Of a DNA stretch of 40,103 bases, positions 33,392 through 40,103 are shown in pieces. The DNA lies in contig JAQGJB010000094.1 of assembly GCA_028290825.1 (NCBI GenBank), positions 1 through 40,103 of the forward strand, given 5' to 3'. Every line of letters starts with the position of its first letter. The first letter of the stretch is position 1. The DNA is from Micavibrio sp. (GTDB lineage Bacteria > Pseudomonadota > Alphaproteobacteria > Micavibrionales > Micavibrionaceae). The notes under the pieces were generated by a model, which saw only the letters and a list, made by a program, of their open reading frames with translations, was not told the DNA's origin and did not search any database. A program made the position numbers and the translations under genes.

Positions 33392-34078
33392 TTATTCTTC
33401 AGGGGCATGGCCGGTAGCAGGGATTGCTGCGGCTGGCGCGCTCGTCGGCACGGCAACAACCGGTGAGGCTGTGGTGGTCACGGTTGTCGATGTCGTGGTT
33501 GCCGGGGTGCCGGTGACGTTGGTGTCACGGATCAGGACGCCGCCGCGCACTTTCAGGACTTTACCGTCCGGCGTGGCAATTTCACCGTCTGGGGCCGGGG
33601 CGGTGGTGCCGTCGGCATTCACGACCAGAGCCTGAATACCACGGACCTGAATGGCGGTGCCGCTTTTCATTGTGTAGCTCTCGACTGTGGCTTCCGGTTC
33701 CGGTGTTGCGTCTTCTTCACCGGTATTGGTGACGGTGCCGACAGGGGAAATTGTTGTCTCGGACGATTTTGTGGTGGTCACGGTGCCGCCCGGCGGAACG
33801 ACGACGGCGCCGGTCGGGGTTGCAACAACGGCAGCGGTCGGGGTGCTGACGGTTGTTGTGGTTGTGCCGGTGACCGGGTTGATGACGCTGGTGGCGGTGG
33901 CCACAGGCGGAACGGCGGAGGGTGTCACAACGGTTTCGGTAGATTTCGTCGTGGTGGCTGTCGGGGTCGACACCGTGGTGCTGGTTTTGGAATGTAGCAC
34001 GGTTTCACCGGCCAGGGCGGCTGTGGAAACGGCCAGGATGGCGCTTACGGCCAAAGTCGCAGGGATCAGTTTGTTCAT
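33392..34078 (-). CDS. Exported Thr/Val-rich low-complexity protein
   Basis: 228 residues with a clean signal peptide (LIPATLAVSAILAVSTAALA). The mature protein is dominated by Thr, Val, Ala and Pro (TTTTTVSTPTAAVVATPTGAVVVPPGG), mucin-like in composition. A short more ordered segment lies at about 130-185 (SGTAIQVRGIQALVVNADG, GEIATPDGKVLKVRGGVLI), where two beta-hairpin-like DG repeats resemble small DUF-type envelope domains. Only a signal peptide and no anchor is seen, so it is periplasmic or surface-associated. It is flanked by its own terminator. Confidence 0.75.
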   Translation of the reverse strand: MNKLIPATLAVSAILAVSTAALAGETVLHSKTSTTVSTPTATTTKSTETVVTPSAVPPVATATSVINPVTGTTTTTVSTPTAAVVATPTGAVVVPPGGTVTTTKSSETTISPVGTVTNTGEEDATPEPEATVESYTMKSGTAIQVRGIQALVVNADGTTAPAPDGEIATPDGKVLKVRGGVLIRDTNVTGTPATTTSTTVTTTASPVVAVPTSAPAAAIPATGHAPEE

Positions 34079-34170
34079 TATCTTGCTCCGGGTTTGTTAT
34101 TCAGGTTTTTTAAATTGCGGTGAACAGGGTGACAGTATTGCGGCAATCTTAAAAGCCCCTGATGGCAAAA

Positions 34171-34710
34171 TCATGTCAGGAGCAGTTTCGACGTATCGCG
34201 CCAGCCATAGCAGACATCGGTCAAAGTACGGCTGCCGATCTCGACCTGTTTCTTGCCGCAACGGTCGCCGCCTAAAGCTTTGTAAAATGCATTTCCGCGC
34301 GTATTCTTTTCCAGAATCCAAAGGCACAGGGATCTGTGCTTCTTTTCCTTCAACCGGGCCGCCGCAAGCGAGAGCAATTGCCGCCCCAGACCCTGCCGCC
34401 AGTAAGCGGGCAGAATGTAAATAGCGAGGATTTCCGCAGTATAGAGCGGACGCACCGGGGACATGCCGGGCGGTGCCGTCATTAATTTATTGAAGGCAAC
34501 AAAGCCTGCGGGTTTGCCGTCCGTGTCTCGGGCGATGTAGGCCTCGGTTCCGGCGGCCAGCCATTCGCGCCATTGCTGCGCCCGTTTGGCTGGGTCGAGG
34601 TCATCAAGAAAGGATTGTTCGACCAGCCCGCCATAACTCGCGCGCCAGCCTTCGACATGGATGTGGCCGAGATCGTTTGCATCATCAGGTGTGGCGAGAT
34701 CGGTTTTCAT
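34171..34710 (-). CDS. GNAT family acetyltransferase
   Basis: 179-residue acetyltransferase. The N-terminal IHVEGWRASYGGLVEQSFLDDL is typical of one large GNAT subgroup. The acetyl-CoA site is ILPAYWRQGLGRQLL (R/QxxGxG), and the C-terminal LWILEKNTRGNAFYKALGG is the usual beta5-alpha4 region. Acceptor substrate unknown. It is upstream of the Thr/Val-rich gene on the same strand but 92 bases away. Confidence 0.88.
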   Translation of the reverse strand: MKTDLATPDDANDLGHIHVEGWRASYGGLVEQSFLDDLDPAKRAQQWREWLAAGTEAYIARDTDGKPAGFVAFNKLMTAPPGMSPVRPLYTAEILAIYILPAYWRQGLGRQLLSLAAARLKEKKHRSLCLWILEKNTRGNAFYKALGGDRCGKKQVEIGSRTLTDVCYGWRDTSKLLLT

Positions 34711-34784
34711 GCTGCAAGGCTACTTGAGTTTGCCGCGCGCGGCAATTACCCTCAAACCTTCAACTTATGGCGAAGGATTTAATG

Positions 34785-34973
34785 ATGAAAGATAATAAAA
34801 CCCTGCTTCTGGTGATTGCCCTGTTGCTGGCCGGAATTTTCGGGGTGATGGTTTACCGGGAAACGCACAAGACCCCAGCTGAAAAAATTCAGGAAGGTTT
34901 AAGCGATGCCGCCAGCGGTGTCGGCGATGCGGTCCAGAAAATGGGCGCGGACATCAAAAGAAACTCCCACTGA
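34785..34973 (+). CDS. Small single-pass membrane protein
   Basis: 62-residue protein with one membrane helix near the N-terminus (KTLLLVIALLLAGIFGVMVY) and an amphipathic C-terminal helix (EGLSDAASGVGDAVQKMGAD). Two adjacent ATG codons (34782 and 34785) follow AAGGA; the second gives the better spacing. Similar small proteins are common in Alphaproteobacteria with unknown role. Confidence 0.65.
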   Translation: MKDNKTLLLVIALLLAGIFGVMVYRETHKTPAEKIQEGLSDAASGVGDAVQKMGADIKRNSH

Positions 34974-34992
34974 ATTCTGTTGTGATAAAAGA

Positions 34993-35020
34993 AAAGCCCG
35001 GAGGCGATCCGGGCTTTTTT
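34993..35020. terminator. Bidirectional intrinsic terminator
   Basis: AAAGCCCGGA (34993-35002) and TCCGGGCTTT (35008-35017) form a 10-bp stem with a 5-base loop. T-runs follow on the plus strand, and on the minus strand the stem is followed by a T-rich stretch (TTTTCTTTT). It lies between the convergent small membrane protein gene and guaB and can serve both. Confidence 0.85.
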
Positions 35021-35037
35021 CTGTTTCCGTCCCTGTC

Positions 35038-36549
<1,512 letters not shown>

Positions 36550-36557
36550 TCATACGC

Positions 36558-36585
36558 ACTATACGCGCCGCAGCAATGATGGCAA
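36558..36585 (-). promoter_or_regulatory. Probable guaB promoter
   Basis: On the minus strand TTGCCA (36580-36585), a 16-base spacer and TATAGT (36558-36563) lie 27 bases upstream of the guaB start, entirely within the rlmE-guaB gap. Confidence 0.55.
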
Positions 36586-36605
36586 GAGGGCTTGGGAAAT
36601 AAAGG

Positions 36606-37313
36606 TTATTCCGTCGGTTCGCGGCGGAATCCTTTGGCCACCACGTATTGTTCCGCGGAACCCTGACGGCTGGCGGGCGGTTTGATGTGCTTGACGGTTT
36701 TGAAATCTTTTTTCATCTGGGCCAGCAATGTGCCCTGCGTTCCGCCCTGGAATACTTTGGCGACGAAGGTGCCGTCCTGTTTCAGAACCTGAATGGCGAA
36801 TTCATAGGCGGCCTCAACCAGATTCATAATGCGGATGTGGTCGGTTTTCTGGTGACCCATCGTGTTCGGGGCCATATCGGTCAGGACAATATCGACAGGT
36901 CCGTCCAGGGCGTTGATCAGGACCTCCGGTGCATCCTCGTCCATGAAATCCATCTGCAGCAAAGTCACGCCGGCAATCGGTTCCATGGGCAGGATATCAA
37001 GGCCGACAACACGCGCCTTGCGCTCCAGCGCCACCTGGCACCAGCCACCAGGTGCAGCGCCGAGATCGAGGACCAGCATGCCCGGTTTGATCAGATTGAG
37101 CTGGTCGTCTATTTCAAGAAGTTTAAATGCTGCGCGAGAGCGATAGCCAAGACGTCCGGCTTCTGCAACATAAGGGTCGTTCAGTTGCCGTTGAAGCCAC
37201 GCGCGCGAGGATGGCTTCATTTCCTTGTCCTTGACGTGCACCATGCGCTGATTACCGCGCGGTGACTTGCGTCCGGAGGATTTTGGCGGATCGGTCGGTT
37301 TTTTCGGCGGCAT
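36606..37313 (-). CDS. rlmE: 23S rRNA 2'-O-ribose U2552 methyltransferase
   Basis: FtsJ-type SAM methyltransferase of the ribosomal A-loop. The K-D-K-E tetrad is complete: Lys64 (RAAFKLLEID), Asp146 (LTDMAPNTMG), Lys186 (VAKVFQGG) and Glu221 (GSAEQYVV). The SAM motif is LDLGAAPGGWCQVAL. The 235 residues include a basic N-terminal extension (KKPTDPPKSSGRKSPRGNQR) likely to bind rRNA. It follows the small membrane protein gene at 37326-37682 by 12 bases and probably shares its transcript. Confidence 0.95.
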   Translation of the reverse strand: MPPKKPTDPPKSSGRKSPRGNQRMVHVKDKEMKPSSRAWLQRQLNDPYVAEAGRLGYRSRAAFKLLEIDDQLNLIKPGMLVLDLGAAPGGWCQVALERKARVVGLDILPMEPIAGVTLLQMDFMDEDAPEVLINALDGPVDIVLTDMAPNTMGHQKTDHIRIMNLVEAAYEFAIQVLKQDGTFVAKVFQGGTQGTLLAQMKKDFKTVKHIKPPASRQGSAEQYVVAKGFRREPTE

Positions 37314-37325
37314 CGTCGTTGGTCC

Positions 37326-37682
37326 TTACACCAGCATCAGCAGCATCGAGCCGCAGAACGCGAAGAGATAAATGGTAATAATCACGGCCAGAAACACCAT
37401 GGCGGAGGTTTTAGGCGAAAGCTTCGCCAAAATCAGGAACAGGCCGGCCAGCACTCCATACACGATCAAGCCGCGTTCATAAAGCCCAAGCCCTGGCATC
37501 AGGCCCATAATTCCGTTCGGATGGCCGATTCCTTCCATCAATTCGATCTGGGTGCGCAAAGTGAGGATACAGGCGATAATGAAGGCCAGCGTCATCAGGC
37601 GCCGTCCGCGCTGGACCATAAACAGGCTGATCGGCAGCCACAGGCAATCAATCCATTGATAGTAAAGGTCGGGGTCGGGCAT
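37326..37682 (-). CDS. Small multi-pass membrane protein of unknown function
   Basis: 118 residues from the ATG at 37680-37682; a TTG 42 bases further upstream would give 132. Three or four hydrophobic segments are visible (LMTLAFIIACILTL, LIVYGVLAGLFLILA, SAMVFLAVIITIYLFAF) and a conserved-looking N-terminus (PDPDLYYQWIDCLWLP). I do not recognise a family. It is immediately upstream of rlmE. Confidence 0.65.
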   Translation of the reverse strand: MPDPDLYYQWIDCLWLPISLFMVQRGRRLMTLAFIIACILTLRTQIELMEGIGHPNGIMGLMPGLGLYERGLIVYGVLAGLFLILAKLSPKTSAMVFLAVIITIYLFAFCGSMLLMLV

Positions 37683-37747
37683 AATACGCTTCTTCGGTCC
37701 GGTACTTTCTGAGCCATTATTCAACCATACTTTTACGGCAATATACT

Positions 37748-39166
37748 ATGATTATGATGAAAAGCCGGGTTTTTTCACTTTTGACCGTGCTTGTCGCCGG
37801 GGCTGCGATTCTGGCCGTGCCGCTTGACGCCTTTGCGCAACGCGATCCCAGCCCGAACATTATCCGGGATACAGAGATTGAAGAATCCATGAAGGAATGG
37901 ACCAGGCCGCTGATTATCGCGGCGGGGCTTGAGCCTTCGGCTGTCAGGTTCATCCTTGTCCAGGATGACGATATCAACGCCTTTGTCGCGGGCGGGCAGA
38001 ATGTCTTTATTTATTCAGGGCTGATCGAGAAAACAAAAAATCCCGGTGAGCTGATCGGCGTCATCGCACACGAACTGGGCCATATCCGAGGCGGTCACCT
38101 CGTACGTCTGCGTGAGGAAATGGAGAATGCGTCGTATGAGGCCATTCTCGGCATGGTTCTGGGCATTGGCGCTGCCGTGGTTACGGGTGATGGCGGCGCG
38201 GCGGCGGCGGGATCCATGGCGGGGCAGACATCAGCGATGAGCGGTTTTCTGGCCTTCAGCCGCGTCCAGGAATCGAGCGCCGACCAGTCCGCGCTTTATG
38301 AATTCGACCACGCGCGGATGAATCCGACCGGATTCCAGAGCTTTATGGAGCAGCTGAAAAGTCAGGAGCTTCTCCCCTCCAGCGAACAATCGAAATATGT
38401 CCGCACCCACCCGCTGACCCGCGACCGGATCGAGGCGATTGAAGGCGGCGTAGCAAAATCACCGTATAAGGATGTGGCGTGGCCCGCCGTCTGGACCGAG
38501 GAACATGCGCGCATCGTCGCCAAACTGACCGGGTTTATAACGCCGGGAAAGGTGGCGTTTCAGTATGACGACCGCGACCGCAGCGTTGCCGCCAATTATG
38601 CCCGCACCATTGCCGCCTACCGCCAGAGCCGGGTCGAAGAATCCCTTGGCATGATCGAGGATTTGCTGAAGGCTGAACCGCAAAATCCTTATTTTCATGA
38701 ATTAAAAGGCCAGATGCTGCTGGATTATGGCAGGGTTCCGCAATCCATCGCCTCGCTGCGCAAGGCAGTCAGCCTGAAAGGCGATGCGCCGCTGATCCGC
38801 GTTCTTTATGCGCAGGCCCTTATTGCAGATTCCCGGAATGGCCAGGACCGGGCCGAATTGAAAGAGGCCATCAGCCAGCTGGACCATATCCAGAGCGACG
38901 AAGGCCGGACTCCAAAGGTGCAGCATCTGCTGGCCATGGCTTATGGATATCAGGGCCTGGAGGCCGAAGCGCAGCTTCACCTCGCGGATGAAGCCGCCCT
39001 GACCGGAAATTATAAGGACGCGCGGCGCCTGGCCGAATCCGCCGCCGGACAACTGAAAAAAGGCAGCCGTTCATGGCTTCGCGCGCAGGATATTTTGTCC
39101 TATATTAATGTCGCTGATAAAAATAAATATAAAGACCAAGATTCCCGCCACCGTCGTACCCAATGA
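37748..39166 (+). CDS. Exported M48 metalloprotease with C-terminal TPR-like region (BepA-like)
   Basis: 472-residue periplasmic protease probably involved in outer-membrane protein quality control. It has a signal peptide (residues 5-30, ending DAFA), a zinc motif HELGH at 108-112 and the third ligand Glu175 in QESSADQSAL. The C-terminal half has helical TPR-like repeats (ETNPYFHELKGQMLLDYGR-like), as in BepA/YfgC. Three clustered ATG codons (37748, 37754, 37757) make the exact start uncertain. Its end overlaps only the non-coding upstream part of the next frame; the DsbA-like gene starts 13 bases later. The pair fits envelope protein maintenance. Confidence 0.9.
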   Translation: MIMMKSRVFSLLTVLVAGAAILAVPLDAFAQRDPSPNIIRDTEIEESMKEWTRPLIIAAGLEPSAVRFILVQDDDINAFVAGGQNVFIYSGLIEKTKNPGELIGVIAHELGHIRGGHLVRLREEMENASYEAILGMVLGIGAAVVTGDGGAAAAGSMAGQTSAMSGFLAFSRVQESSADQSALYEFDHARMNPTGFQSFMEQLKSQELLPSSEQSKYVRTHPLTRDRIEAIEGGVAKSPYKDVAWPAVWTEEHARIVAKLTGFITPGKVAFQYDDRDRSVAANYARTIAAYRQSRVEESLGMIEDLLKAEPQNPYFHELKGQMLLDYGRVPQSIASLRKAVSLKGDAPLIRVLYAQALIADSRNGQDRAELKEAISQLDHIQSDEGRTPKVQHLLAMAYGYQGLEAEAQLHLADEAALTGNYKDARRLAESAAGQLKKGSRSWLRAQDILSYINVADKNKYKDQDSRHRRTQ

Positions 39167-39179
39167 AAGTGAGTTTCCC

Positions 39180-39929
39180 GTGAACCGTAAAATCCTCAGT
39201 GTCGCAATCGCCGCCCTTCTGGTTTCCGTTGCCCCTGTTTCCGCGCATGCCGCCGATGCGCCGGTCTTTACCGAAGCGCAAAAGAAACAGCTCGATACGA
39301 TGTTTCATGACTACATCATGAACAATCCGAAAACCATTATGGACTCGGTCGAAAAATTCCGCACCGAACAACAGGCGAGCGAGGAAAAGAACTTCGATGT
39401 CAAAGTGAAGGAAAAAAGCGACGAACTTTATAAAAAAGCTGCCGATCCTGTCGCTGGTGATAAGACGGGCGATGTCACATTGGTCGAATTCTTCGATTAC
39501 AATTGCGGCTATTGCAAACATGCCTTCAAGGATCTGAAGACATTGATGGAAACCGATAAAAAATTGAGAGTGGTGTTCAAGGATATCCCGATCCTCAGCG
39601 AAACCTCCTTCACCGCCGCACAATATGCACTGGCCGCGAACAAGCAGGGCAAATACTGGGAATTCCACACGGCGATGATGGAGCATAACGGGCCGATCAG
39701 CGAAGAAAGCCTCCAGGCTGTCGGCAAGAGCGTCGGCCTTGATGTTGAAAAACTGAAGAAGGATTCCAAAGATCCGGAGATTCGTGCGCAGATCGAATCG
39801 AACCTCGCTCTATCCCGCGATATCGGAGTCAACGGCACACCGGCCTTCGTCATCAATGACACGGTATTGCGCGGGGCTTACGGTCTGGAAGCCATGCAAA
39901 AGGCCGTTGCTGATTCCCGCAAGAAATAG
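39180..39929 (+). CDS. DsbA-family periplasmic thiol:disulfide oxidoreductase
   Basis: 249 residues with a signal peptide (ILSVAIAALLVSVAPVSAHA). I use the GTG at 39180 because AAGTGAG precedes it and it gives an ideal signal peptide; a longer frame would overlap the M48 gene. The thioredoxin-fold domain has the active site CGYC (Cys109-Cys112) in FFDYNCGYCKHAF and the cis-Pro loop GTPAF (Pro221). A helical N-terminal segment (about 30-85) precedes the fold, as in the Com1/BdbD-like group. It probably makes or isomerises disulfides in exported proteins; a neighbouring DsbA-like gene follows directly. Confidence 0.9.
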   Translation: MNRKILSVAIAALLVSVAPVSAHAADAPVFTEAQKKQLDTMFHDYIMNNPKTIMDSVEKFRTEQQASEEKNFDVKVKEKSDELYKKAADPVAGDKTGDVTLVEFFDYNCGYCKHAFKDLKTLMETDKKLRVVFKDIPILSETSFTAAQYALAANKQGKYWEFHTAMMEHNGPISEESLQAVGKSVGLDVEKLKKDSKDPEIRAQIESNLALSRDIGVNGTPAFVINDTVLRGAYGLEAMQKAVADSRKK

Positions 39930-39943
39930 GGCGCCCTCATCCG

Positions 39944-40103
39944 ATGAGACGTATTCTATACGGTATCGCGGCAATCATGGTTCTGGTGGCAGGCTGGCAA
40001 ATCCGGTCCCTCCAGGAAACCTGGAATTATCTCGAGGATGAATCCGTGGCGCAGTCTTACGGTGCCGCCCCCGATAAAGCCAGGGTCACGATCGTCGCTT
40101 TTG
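39944..40103 (+). CDS. Second DsbA-like protein (partial, N-terminal 53 residues)
   Basis: Begins at an ATG 15 bases after the preceding stop and runs off the right edge. The visible part has a membrane anchor or signal (ILYGIAAIMVLVAGWQI) and then ARVTIVAF, the first strand of a thioredoxin fold where the preceding gene has DVTLVEFFDY. The active site itself lies outside the window, so assignment as a DsbA-like protein is inference from this strand and from the tandem position. Confidence 0.6.
   Translation, partial: MRRILYGIAAIMVLVAGWQIRSLQETWNYLEDESVAQSYGAAPDKARVTIVAF

Overview
The window looks like a compact, moderately GC-rich alphaproteobacterial chromosome segment. It is almost wholly housekeeping genes with a few orphans, and shows no tRNA, rRNA, CRISPR array, insertion sequence or phage module. 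The gene content (class A PBP1a, type III pantothenate kinase, Mla-type ABC transporter, MPP-like M16 protease, an autoinducer-synthase-like acyltransferase, rpsF-rpsR-rplI-dnaB-alr order) and promoter style fit Alphaproteobacteria. A Micavibrio-like lineage is my best guess, but this is inference from gene content, not a database match.

Layout. 1-7939, mostly minus strand: a type II fatty-acid synthesis region split in two. One block is acpP-fabF-mltG (mltG runs off the left edge). The other is a small exported protein gene followed by fabD-murI-fabG, then a HAD phosphatase gene behind a hairpin. Between the blocks lie coaX (plus strand) and an exported transglutaminase-like protein. 8204-8645: a stand-alone unit of promoter, leader, 85-aa orphan and strong terminator. 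8666-10316: ribosomal operon rpsF-rpsR-rplI, with unusually extended bS18 and bL9. 10386-14617: dnaB, alr, mlaE, mlaF. 14614-18397: a VanX-like dipeptidase opposite the PBP1a gene and yqgE. 18394-22562, minus strand: acyltransferase, thrC, M16 protease, GNAT acetyltransferase.

22724-28754 is the accessory-looking part. It holds a BaiN/HI0933 flavoprotein, a metallopeptidase gene broken by a frameshift at an A6 run, a 112-aa orphan, a His-rich metal-binding protein with three HVHGPxCNH repeats, a TMEM175-type channel, a small lipoprotein, a CMD-family protein, a YecM-like protein, and a markedly AT-rich membrane orphan abutting guaA. 28745-33301 is a purine and RNA block: guaA, divergent gpt plus a two-domain deaminase-fold protein, then an RsmB/NOP2-type methyltransferase. 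33392-37682: a Thr/Val-rich exported protein, GNAT, a small membrane protein, guaB, rlmE and a small membrane protein. 37748-40103: an exported M48/TPR protease and two consecutive DsbA-like proteins, the last cut by the window edge.

How the genes work together: cell-envelope building dominates (lipid synthesis, murI, alr, mltG, PBP1a, VanX-like peptidase, Mla transport, BepA-like protease, DsbA). The second theme is guanine nucleotide supply (guaB, guaA, gpt and a probable purine-related deaminase within about 8 kb). Gene packing is very tight: same-strand neighbours repeatedly overlap as TAATG or ATGA, and three convergent pairs share 4-bp CTAG/CTAA stop overlaps.
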